From positions 1 through 14,259 of the forward strand of contig JBFFEY010000073.1 in assembly GCA_041558415.1 (NCBI GenBank): a stretch of 14,259 bases of DNA. The letters run 5' to 3'. The stretch is from SG8-39 sp041558415. GTDB lineage: Bacteria; Pseudomonadota; Gammaproteobacteria; Burkholderiales; SG8-39. Under the pieces are notes generated by a model. It did no database searches and was not told where the DNA came from. It saw only the letters and a list, made by a program, of their open reading frames with translations. The position numbers and the translations under genes were made by a program. Below are positions 1 through 6,117 of the stretch, one piece after another. Position 1 is the first letter of the stretch. Every line of letters begins with the position of its first letter.

Positions 1-759
1 ATCGCGATGCAGAACGCGCGGCTGTTCCGCGAGATCGAGGAAAAGGGCCGCGAGCTCGAGATCGCCAGCCAGCACAAGTCGCAGTTCCTCGCCAGCATGA
101 GCCACGAGCTGCGGACGCCGCTGAACGCCATCCTCGGCTTCAACGAGATGATCCTGGACGAGATCTACGGCGAGATTTCCGCGGACCTGCGCGGCCCGCT
201 GGAGAACATGCAGGCGAGCGGCAAGCACCTGCTGCGCCTGATCAACAACGTGCTCGATCTGGCCAAGATCGAGGCCGGGCGCATGGAGCTGGCGCTGGCC
301 GACTACGCGGTGCCCGACATGGTCGAGAGCGTGCGCTCGACGCTGCGCCCGCTCGCGGAGGCGAAGGGGCTAGCGTTCAACGTCGCGGTGCCGAACGACC
401 TGCCGCTGGCGCACGGCGACGCGGGCCGCCTGACGCAGTGCCTCATGAACCTCGCCGGCAACGCGCTCAAGTTCACCAAGCAGGGCGAGGTGGCGGTGGC
501 GGTCGAGGCGAAGGGCGATGCGCTCGTCTTCAGCGTCGCCGACACCGGCATCGGCATCCCGCCGGAGAAGATCGACAGCCTGTTCACCGAGTTCAAGCAG
601 ACCGACGCCACCATCGCCAGCGAGTACGGCGGCTCGGGGCTCGGGCTGTCGATCACCAAGAAGTTCATCGAGATGCACGGCGGGCGCATCTGGGTCGAGA
701 GCACGCCGGGCGAGGGATCCACATTCCGTTTCGAAGTTCCTGTCAGGGCGGGCCAATGA
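1..759 (+). CDS. sensor histidine kinase, C-terminal part (5' end outside window)
   Basis: The frame is open from base 1, so the gene starts upstream; the first ATG at 7 is internal. The 252 visible residues begin with a charged coiled-coil linker of the kind that follows a GAF or PAS sensor domain (IAMQNARLFREIEEK). A HisKA dimerisation domain follows with the H-box SHELRTPLNAILGF; the phospho-accepting His is codon 103-105. The HATPase_c domain has an N-box (LMNLAGNALKFT), a G1 box (DTGIGIPP), an F-box region (LFTEFKQ) and a G2 box (GGSGLGLSITKKF). The kinase would autophosphorylate and pass phosphate to a receiver. No fused receiver is present; the stop overlaps the start of the separate receiver gene at 756, so that protein is the likely partner. 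The stimulus cannot be deduced because the sensor region is missing. Confidence 0.95.
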   Translation: MAMQNARLFREIEEKGRELEIASQHKSQFLASMSHELRTPLNAILGFNEMILDEIYGEISADLRGPLENMQASGKHLLRLINNVLDLAKIEAGRMELALADYAVPDMVESVRSTLRPLAEAKGLAFNVAVPNDLPLAHGDAGRLTQCLMNLAGNALKFTKQGEVAVAVEAKGDALVFSVADTGIGIPPEKIDSLFTEFKQTDATIASEYGGSGLGLSITKKFIEMHGGRIWVESTPGEGSTFRFEVPVRAGQ

Positions 760-1130
760 GCGCGAAGACCATCCTCTACGTCGAAGACAACGAGATGAAC
801 CGGCAGATGGTGCGCGACCTGCTCCGGCGCAGCACCTACCAGCTGGTCGAGGCGCACGACGGCGAGGCCGGCGTGGCGAAGGCGCTCGAACTGCGCCCCG
901 ACCTGATCCTGATGGACATCCAGCTGCCGAAGGTCTCGGGCATGGAAGCGATGCGCCGCATCCGCGCCGAGGCGAGCATGGCGGACACGCCGATCATCGC
1001 CATCACCTCGTTTGCGCTGTCGGGCGACGAGCAGAAGGCGAAGGAGGCGGGCGCCACCGCTTATCTGGCGAAGCCTTACAGCCCGCGCGACCTGTTGGCC
1101 ATGGTGCGCAAACTCGCGCCGGAAGCGTAA
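756..1130 (+). CDS. single-domain response regulator (CheY/DivK-like receiver)
   Basis: This is a 124-residue stand-alone receiver domain. The acidic pair E10/D11 (ILYVEDN), phospho-acceptor D54 (LILMDIQLP), switch residue T84 (AITSF) and K106 (LAKPYSP) are all in the expected places. There is no DNA-binding, GGDEF or other output domain, so it probably acts by protein contact or in a phosphorelay. The sequence resembles the DivK-like receivers found next to hybrid-type kinases. Its ATG overlaps the kinase stop as ATGA, which indicates translational coupling and a shared operon. It ends 12 bases from the convergent MORN gene. Confidence 0.95.
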   Translation: MSAKTILYVEDNEMNRQMVRDLLRRSTYQLVEAHDGEAGVAKALELRPDLILMDIQLPKVSGMEAMRRIRAEASMADTPIIAITSFALSGDEQKAKEAGATAYLAKPYSPRDLLAMVRKLAPEA

Positions 1131-1144
1131 GCCGCGCCGCGGCT
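1130..1144. terminator. GC-rich inverted repeat between convergent genes
   Basis: AGCCGCG (1130-1136) and CGCGGCT (1138-1144) are perfect complements around one base; a real hairpin would use six pairs with a three-base loop. It bridges the stop codons of the receiver gene and the MORN gene, where a bidirectional terminator would be expected. There is no T-run on either side, so intrinsic termination is uncertain. Confidence 0.35.
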
Positions 1145-2513
1145 AGCGCTCGGACGGCGCGGCTCTCACCAGCTGCGCGCGGTGCAGGACGGGCTTGTCA
1201 TGGCGCCACTCGCCGACGTACTTGCGGCCGTCGGCATAGATCATCATGCCCTGGCCGTGCTTCTGGTCGTCCTGCCACTCGCCGACGTATCGCGCGCCGT
1301 CGGCATAGGTCATGGTGCCTTGGCCGTGCCGCCGGCGCGCTTTCCATTCGCCCACGTACTTGCGGCCGTCGGCAAGGATCAGCGTGCCTTGTCCATGGTA
1401 CTGGCTGTCCTTCCAGCCGCCGACGTAGCTGCCGCCGTCGGCAAAGGTATACGTACCCTGCCCGTGGTATTGGTTGTTGCGCCAGCCGCCGGCGTATTTC
1501 TCGCCGCCGGGAAGCGTCAGGGTGCCCTGCCCGTTGAGCTTGTCGTCACTGCTCTGGCCGACGTACCTCATGCCATCGGGCCAGGTGAAGGTGCCTTGCC
1601 CGTGTCGCTTGCCAGCCCGGAACTCGCCAACGTATTTCTCGCCGCTGGCGAAGAACATCGTGCCGCGGCCGTGCTTCTTGCCGTCGACGTAGCCGCCAAC
1701 GTATTGCGCGCCGTCCGGCCAGGTGTAGCGGCCATGACAGTTGGTCCACTGCGAGACCGTCAGCTGCGCGGGACAGGGATTGGGTTCGCTCTGGCGGGCC
1801 GCTGGGGAGACCGCCATGGCCGTTTCCCGCATGACCGGCGGCGCGGACGACAGCGACGTCCGCTGCGCCAGTGCCGGGGCAGCGCTCACGACCGGGATCG
1901 CGTCCCGCGCCGATGGGTCGGCAAAGAAGGCCGTGGCGACACGCGGAAGCCACATGCCCGCCACCAGCGCTGCGCAGCCGAGCCACGCAAACGAGGCCGC
2001 GCGCAGGCGTGCGCTGTAGCCTCTTTGCAGCGTGAACCAGGAAAAGACGGGGGGCAGAAGCGCGATGCCGCAGGCCAGCCGACAGGTGACGGCCCTTTGC
2101 GCTGCGCTTGCCTGCACGTCAGGCGCTCGCCAGCGCACTGCCGCGGCCGCCTGCCGTCGCGCGCTGCGCAACAAGGCGCCCAGTCGGTCCACGGCCGCTC
2201 GCGCGAAGAGAGCGAGGCGCGCGCCGGGTCCCGGGCCGTGCGGTGCGCATGCCTGGTCGTCGTCGTTCTCGGGCGCGAGCAAGACGTTGCAGCCCACGCG
2301 TTCCAGCACGGCCGCGTACTTGGCGGCGGTCTGTTCGTCGAGGCCCCGCTTGACGGTGACGCCGGGCTGCATGAGCAGCCGCATCACGCGCTCTTGCGGC
2401 AGCTTGACGAGCGCGCTCACGCGCTCGAGGACGTCGGGTGCGTTCGCGCCCAGCTGGATTCCGTGCAATTCAATCTTGTAGCGTGTCAGCATATTGGCTG
2501 CCAGATTCCGCAT
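1143..2513 (-). CDS. membrane protein with seven MORN repeats
   Basis: The protein has 456 residues. Residues 8-80 form a small alpha/beta domain (starting MLTRYKIELHG) of a type I have seen at the start of other betaproteobacterial membrane proteins; its role is unknown to me. Two hydrophobic stretches, about 145-163 and 173-198, are likely membrane helices. A Ser/Ala/Pro linker leads to a half repeat (CHGRYTWPDGAQ) and then seven perfect-length 23-residue MORN repeats from residue 271 to 431 (pattern YVGxWxxxxxHGQGTxxxADG), plus a broken eighth. MORN repeats form beta-hairpin ladders that often bind lipids or proteins at membranes. With two helices, both ends should lie on the same side, probably the cytoplasm. 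ATG 2490-2492 (Met8) is an equally plausible start because the N-terminal domain begins there; neither start has a strong ribosome binding site. Confidence 0.88.
   Translation of the reverse strand: MRNLAANMLTRYKIELHGIQLGANAPDVLERVSALVKLPQERVMRLLMQPGVTVKRGLDEQTAAKYAAVLERVGCNVLLAPENDDDQACAPHGPGPGARLALFARAAVDRLGALLRSARRQAAAAVRWRAPDVQASAAQRAVTCRLACGIALLPPVFSWFTLQRGYSARLRAASFAWLGCAALVAGMWLPRVATAFFADPSARDAIPVVSAAPALAQRTSLSSAPPVMRETAMAVSPAARQSEPNPCPAQLTVSQWTNCHGRYTWPDGAQYVGGYVDGKKHGRGTMFFASGEKYVGEFRAGKRHGQGTFTWPDGMRYVGQSSDDKLNGQGTLTLPGGEKYAGGWRNNQYHGQGTYTFADGGSYVGGWKDSQYHGQGTLILADGRKYVGEWKARRRHGQGTMTYADGARYVGEWQDDQKHGQGMMIYADGRKYVGEWRHDKPVLHRAQLVRAAPSER
1221..1703. repeat. 69-bp tandem repeat (MORN coding units)
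   Basis: Seven consecutive 69-bp units encode residues 271-431 of the MORN protein. Units 4-7 are the most alike (HGQGT and ADG conserved in most); unit 3 is divergent (NGQGT, PGG). The exact length with no indels fits duplication of a structural unit. It also makes copy number prone to change by recombination. Confidence 0.85.
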
Positions 2514-2867
2514 CTCGGTAGCCCCGGGCGGGCCTGCGTCCGCCGGACGCTGAGGCCATGCTTGCGAGGCACTCGCTAATCGCCTGAAATCCCTCCGTCT
2601 TTGTTTGGCCGCGTGTACGGTCGATATCGTCCGCGAGGGAGGACAAAGCTCCTGCCAAATATTTCCTGCTGGTGAGCCCGGGCAGGTTAAAGCTCGTCAG
2701 AAGCGGCGAGCGCGCCCGCCGTTGCCGCTCGGCGGCGTCGCGTCATGCGCTCGACTTGCGTCGACGCGGCGAGGGCGTAGAGTCCGTGCAGGGCTCATCC
2801 CGGGAGAGGGGTCGCTCGCTGCGCAGGCGCCGATCGACGCGTGTGCCGCCGCGGTGGGCAGGCGGAA
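2514..2867. other. 354-base intergenic region between divergent genes
   Basis: This gap lies between the starts of the MORN gene (minus) and the binding-protein gene (plus), so it should hold both promoters. It contains a perfect inverted repeat, GCGTCCG (2536-2542) and CGGACGC (2544-2550). A less GC-rich stretch at about 2575-2695 includes the palindrome CGATATCG. Short open frames cross it on both strands, but none has a recognisable protein or a good ribosome binding site. I see no RNA gene. Confidence 0.6.
2756..2783 (+). promoter_or_regulatory. candidate sigma-70 promoter for the binding-protein gene
   Basis: A -35-like TTGCGT (2756-2761) and a -10-like TAGAGT (2778-2783) are separated by 16 bases. 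They lie about 85 bases upstream of the ATG at 2868. Both boxes match the consensus only in part and GC-rich genomes give many such hits, so this is a suggestion only. Confidence 0.3.
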
Positions 2868-3848
2868 ATGAACTACCGAGTCGCAGGTATCGCGTTGCTC
2901 GTCGCGCTCGCCCTGCTGTCGGCGAACGCGGCCGCGCAGCGCCTGCCGAAGATCGGCTATCTGGTGTTCGGCTCGATCCGCGATCAACCGACCGGCGAGC
3001 GCAAGGCCTTTCTCGACGCTCTGGCCGAGCGGGGCTGGGTCGTCGGCAAGACCATCGACATCGTCTACCGCGCAGCCGAGTACGAGCCGGAATTCCTGCG
3101 CGCGCTGTGCGAGAACCTGCTGCAGGAGAAGGTCGACGTACTGACCACGGTCGGCGAGCTGTCCACGCTCGCCTGCCAGAAGGCCACGCGCAGCGTGCCG
3201 ATCGTGTGCCTCGCCTGCGGTGATCCGATCTTCACCGGTGTCGCCGAATCGTTCGCGCGTCCCGGGCGCAACGCGACCGGGCTCAGCCTGTCGCACGGCG
3301 AACTGGCGCCCAAGCGCATCGAGTTTCTGAAGCTCGCGGCGCCCGCCGCGGAACGCATCGCGTTTTTGTGGGATCGCTCGAATAAGGGTTCGGCGAACGA
3401 GGTGCAGATCGCGGAGCGCGCGGCGCAAGCGGCCGGCATGCAATCGATGCGCATGGTTGTCGAATCGCAGACGGAAATGAACCGCAGCCTGGAGCAGCTC
3501 GCGCGCGATCCGCCCGATGCGCTCTACGTCAGTTTCGCGCCCGGCCTGATTCTGCAGAACCGCACCGCGATCGCCCAGCTCGGCGTCGAGCATCGCTTCG
3601 CGGTCATCTCGGCCTGGGCTGCGATGACCGAGGCCGGCGGGCTGCTCAGCTACGCGCCCGATACCATGGCGCTGTTCCACCGCGGTGCTTACTACGTCGA
3701 CCGCATTCTCAAGGGCGCGCAGCCGGCCGAGCTGCCGATCGAGCGGGCGGACAAGATCGAGCTGGTGATCAACCTGGAGACGGCGCGCAAGCTCGGCATC
3801 ACGCTGCCGCCGGATCTGCTGCTGCGCGCCACGCGCGTGATCGAATGA
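2868..3848 (+). CDS. ABC_sub_bind-family periplasmic solute-binding protein
   Basis: The protein has 326 residues. The N-terminus is a signal peptide: MNYR, a hydrophobic core (about residues 5-20), then ANAAAQ, with likely cleavage after Ala23. The mature part has the layout of the ABC_sub_bind (TrpX-like) family: PKIGYLVFGS at the start, FLDALAERGWVVGKTIDI, the first-lobe end around VPIVCLACGDPIFTGVAESF, then ARPGRNATGLS, and the ending LVINLETARKLGITLPP. These proteins bind small solutes in the periplasm for an ABC importer, but many copies are orphans, and no permease or ATPase gene lies in the window. The ligand is unknown. The start at 2868 was chosen because it gives the signal peptide directly, with GGCGG just upstream; an in-frame start at 2841 would add nine residues before it. 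It converges on the next gene with 21 bases between stops. Confidence 0.92.
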   Translation: MNYRVAGIALLVALALLSANAAAQRLPKIGYLVFGSIRDQPTGERKAFLDALAERGWVVGKTIDIVYRAAEYEPEFLRALCENLLQEKVDVLTTVGELSTLACQKATRSVPIVCLACGDPIFTGVAESFARPGRNATGLSLSHGELAPKRIEFLKLAAPAAERIAFLWDRSNKGSANEVQIAERAAQAAGMQSMRMVVESQTEMNRSLEQLARDPPDALYVSFAPGLILQNRTAIAQLGVEHRFAVISAWAAMTEAGGLLSYAPDTMALFHRGAYYVDRILKGAQPAELPIERADKIELVINLETARKLGITLPPDLLLRATRVIE

Positions 3849-3869
3849 TCGCCTGCGGCCGTCCAGCGG

Positions 3870-4832
3870 CTAAAAGCGGCTGTCGTCGGGCTGGCTGGCG
3901 ACGACCAGCGGGCGGTCGTACTTCAGGTGGCCGACGTAGGCCAGCGACCTGCGGATGCCGAGCGACGGCACGTCGCCCTCGCGCATGTGCAGGATGTCGG
4001 CCGGGCTCACGATGCGCGGATCGGCGTCGGTGAGCGGCACGCCGGCGTGCCGGAAGGCCTGCAGCACGAGTTGCGAGCAAAACAGCTGCTCTTCGCGCGG
4101 CGCGAGCTGGCTCAGCAGGCCCATGGCGCGGATGCAGGCGTCGCGCAGCGCCGCGGCGACCAGCGGCAGCTCGCAGGCGCGGCGGCCGATGCTGTAGGGA
4201 ATCTGCACGGTGACGCCGAAGTAGCTGAAGCCGGCGCCGATCTTCTGCTGCGCGTAGGCGCGGATGCGCTGCGCCTGCTCGGTGCTCAGGCCGGGATAGC
4301 GCAGCACCAGCGCCACCGATTCCTCGGCCATGACCTGCTCGAGGCTGCGCGTGCGCACGCCTTCGCGCACCGCCTCCACCACCTGTCCGTCGCCGATGTA
4401 CACCGCGCTGTGGCTCACCGGCGCGACGGTCATGAGCTCGATGCCGGCGGCGGCGAAGCCCGGCATCGAGGTGAGCAGGATGTCGCCCGGCTGCAGCGAG
4501 GCGGACGCGATGAAGGCATCCTGACCCGTCGGCTCGGCCGACGTGTTCTGAAACTGCAGCACGGGCGCCTCGAGCGCGGCCTGCGCGTCGCTCGAGGCTA
4601 CGCGCGGCGCTGCGAACTGCGTGGCGCAGCCCGGCGCCAGCGCGACCAGCGCGAGCATCGGCACGAGGCGCTTGAGGGGCTGCGCGCTGACGCGGCGCCG
4701 GAGGCGGCGGTACAGCAGCCAGGCGAGCAGCAGGAGGCCGCCGGGCAGCAGCAGCCCGCTCAACACGAGCAACAGCTTGCGGTGCGCAGTCCACGGCGTG
4801 GAGGCGGAGCGGGTTTTGGAATCGGGCGTCAT
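3870..4832 (-). CDS. YaeF/YiiX-type permuted papain-like hydrolase, membrane-attached
   Basis: The protein has 320 residues. Residues 112-305 match the permuted NlpC/P60 (YiiX/YaeF, C92) fold: LQPGDILLT at the start, a histidine motif with H141 (VSHSAVYIGDG), an acidic residue E153 (VVEAV) and the nucleophile motif FCSQLVLQAF with C252. The Cys-after-His order is the mark of the permuted form. Such enzymes are thought to act as amidases or peptidases, perhaps on cell-wall peptides or lipids; the substrate here is unknown. The N-terminus is unusual: a helix at about 19-41 with a strongly basic tail (YRRLRRR), then a second hydrophobic stretch (PMLALVALAPGC) resembling a lipoprotein signal with Cys69. 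A good ribosome binding site (AAGGGAG, seven bases before the ATG) supports the start at 4832. Confidence 0.88.
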   Translation of the reverse strand: MTPDSKTRSASTPWTAHRKLLLVLSGLLLPGGLLLLAWLLYRRLRRRVSAQPLKRLVPMLALVALAPGCATQFAAPRVASSDAQAALEAPVLQFQNTSAEPTGQDAFIASASLQPGDILLTSMPGFAAAGIELMTVAPVSHSAVYIGDGQVVEAVREGVRTRSLEQVMAEESVALVLRYPGLSTEQAQRIRAYAQQKIGAGFSYFGVTVQIPYSIGRRACELPLVAAALRDACIRAMGLLSQLAPREEQLFCSQLVLQAFRHAGVPLTDADPRIVSPADILHMREGDVPSLGIRRSLAYVGHLKYDRPLVVASQPDDSRF

Positions 4833-4848
4833 GGCTTGGCTCCCTTGA

Positions 4849-4872
4849 GAAGTCGCTGTCTGAATCGACTTC
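4849..4872 (-). promoter_or_regulatory. inverted repeat in the leader of the papain-like gene
   Basis: GAAGTCG (4849-4855) and CGACTTC (4866-4872) are perfect inverted copies around a ten-base loop. The element sits just upstream of the Shine-Dalgarno sequence of the gene starting at 4832. It could be a leader hairpin affecting translation or an operator. Nothing identifies the factor. Confidence 0.35.
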
Positions 4873-4911
4873 CGCAGGAACCGTGCCCGATCGGTAACTA
4901 TCTGTTATGCA

Positions 4912-4955
4912 GAGAAGTTTCCTTTTTCTCCGTAATCGGCTTCTGGCTTAGAAGC
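4912..4955. repeat. two further short inverted repeats in an AT-richer gap
   Basis: GAGAA (4912-4916) pairs with TTCTC (4926-4930). GCTTCT (4939-4944) pairs with AGAAGC (4950-4955) around a five-base loop. They lie in the least GC-rich part of the window (about 4890-4985), between two minus-strand genes. That is a likely place for a terminator of the dehydrogenase gene and the promoter of the papain-like gene. No clear T-run follows the stems. Confidence 0.35.
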
Positions 4956-5020
4956 ACATTTCTTGCGATGCGCCCATACATTCAATGCCGGTCGCCGGCG
5001 CAGCGCCGGGGCTCGTCACC

Positions 5021-5905
5021 TCAGCGGCCGGCGCGCTCGCAGAAGCGGAAGAACTCGGTGTGATCGGCGCCCGTGCCGAGCGCGGCGACCATCTTCTGCC
5101 ACAGCGCGACGCAGTCGTGCGCGAACGGCGCGGCGATGCCCATCGCCTCGGCGAGATCCGCCGCGGTGGCGAGGTCCTTGGCCATCAGGCCCGCGGAAAA
5201 GCCCGAGTTGAAGGCGCCCGAGAGCATGAACTGCGCGACCTTCACCTCGGTGGTGTTGTTCTTGCCGCTCGAGGTGTTCAGCACCTCGTTCATGGCCGCG
5301 GGGTCGAGGCCGAAGGCGCGGCCGACCACGAGTGCCTCGCAGACTGCTGCCAGCCCCGCGGCGGAGACGTAGTTGTTGAGCGCCTTCATGGCGTGGCCCG
5401 AGCCGAGCGGCCCGGTGAGGAAGACGCGGTTGCCCATCGTCTCGAGCAGCGCACGCACGCCCTCGATGGCGGCGGCGTCGCCGCCGGCCATGATCGAAAG
5501 CTGTGCGCTGCGGGCGCGCGCCACGCCGCCGGAGACCGGGGCGTCGATCAGCGTCAGGCCCTGCGCGGCGAGCGCCTCGCCCAGCGCCCGCGTGCCGACC
5601 GGGTCGGACGAGCTCATGTCGATGACCGTCGCGCCCTTCGGCAGCGCGGCGGCGGCGCCATCGTCGAGCAGCACTTTGCGCACCACCTTGCCCTCGGGCA
5701 GCATGGTGATGAGCGCGTCGGCGCCCTGCGCCGCTTCGGCGGCGCTGGCGCAGACCGTGGCGCCGATTTCCGCGGCGACGCCGGCAAGCGTATCGCGCAA
5801 CGCATCGAAGGCGCGGATGCGGTGTCCGGCCTTGGCGAGATGGCCGCTCATCGGGTGGCCCATCTGGCCGAGACCGACGAAGGCCACGGTTTTTTTCTGG
5901 CTCAT
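5021..5905 (-). CDS. beta-hydroxyacid dehydrogenase (3-hydroxyisobutyrate dehydrogenase family)
   Basis: The protein has 294 residues, the usual length for the family. The N-terminal Rossmann domain begins with the dinucleotide motif VAFVGLGQMGHPM (GxGxxG at 11-16). The substrate-binding signature DAPVSGGVARA is at 121-131, the catalytic lysine motif GSGHAMKALNNY has K174, and the C-terminal helical domain carries AGLMAKDLATA near 239-249. The enzyme would oxidise a short 3-hydroxyacid, or reduce the semialdehyde, with NAD(P). The substrate (3-hydroxyisobutyrate, tartronate semialdehyde, threonate or another) cannot be told from these motifs. The start at 5905 is set by AGGGAG six bases upstream and by the family N-terminus; the frame stays open to 6058 but that extension is not conserved-looking. 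It is transcribed divergently from the redox cluster, so a functional link is possible but not shown. Confidence 0.92.
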   Translation of the reverse strand: MSQKKTVAFVGLGQMGHPMSGHLAKAGHRIRAFDALRDTLAGVAAEIGATVCASAAEAAQGADALITMLPEGKVVRKVLLDDGAAAALPKGATVIDMSSSDPVGTRALGEALAAQGLTLIDAPVSGGVARARSAQLSIMAGGDAAAIEGVRALLETMGNRVFLTGPLGSGHAMKALNNYVSAAGLAAVCEALVVGRAFGLDPAAMNEVLNTSSGKNNTTEVKVAQFMLSGAFNSGFSAGLMAKDLATAADLAEAMGIAAPFAHDCVALWQKMVAALGTGADHTEFFRFCERAGR

Positions 5906-5985
5906 GTTCGCTCCCTGCGTCCTGCGGCGGGCAAATCGCCGCCCGGCCGCAGCATAGCCCAAGCCGCATGGCCATCCGACGCGCG

Positions 5986-5991
5986 TAGAAT
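5986..5991 (+). promoter_or_regulatory. weak -10-like box in the divergent intergenic region
   Basis: TAGAAT lies in the 212-base gap (5906-6117) between the dehydrogenase and the SQR-like gene, 126 bases before the latter's ATG. No convincing -35 box is found 16-18 bases upstream. It is noted because the cluster promoter should be in this gap. Confidence 0.2.
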
Positions 5992-6117
5992 CGCGTGGAA
6001 TTTGATCTGCGTCATGGGCGGCGGGACGCGCCGGCGGAGAGTCGTTGCTACGTCCCACGCTCGACAGCCGCGCCGTGCACCGGCCCAGCCGCCAGCGGCG
6101 CGCATCAGGAGGCGCGC

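Noticed and set aside
1182..2579. Long plus-strand open frame (465 codons) opposite the MORN gene with repeated LADV...AVG-like units
   Set aside because: Its repeats are the mirror of the 69-bp MORN units on the other strand. The minus-strand reading gives clear MORN motifs, and GC-rich DNA keeps the antisense frame open.
2470..2658. Small minus-strand open frame of 62 codons overlapping the MORN start
   Set aside because: It has no family motif and overlaps the N-terminal domain of the MORN protein in another frame; nothing supports translation.
2605..2871. Small open frame of 88 codons before the binding-protein gene
   Set aside because: No ribosome site, no recognisable domain, and it overlaps the candidate promoter and the next start.
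3927..5063. Plus-strand open frame opposite the papain-like gene
   Set aside because: Antisense shadow; the minus strand has catalytic His and Cys motifs and a good ribosome binding site.
5906..6058. Fifty-one-residue N-terminal extension of the dehydrogenase
   Set aside because: The extension is Arg/Ala-rich noise. The internal ATG at 5905 has AGGGAG upstream and matches the family N-terminus.
5995..6117. N-terminal extension of the SQR-like protein from an upstream ATG
   Set aside because: AGGAGG immediately before ATG 6118 and the family start MxHIVILGGG fix the true start.
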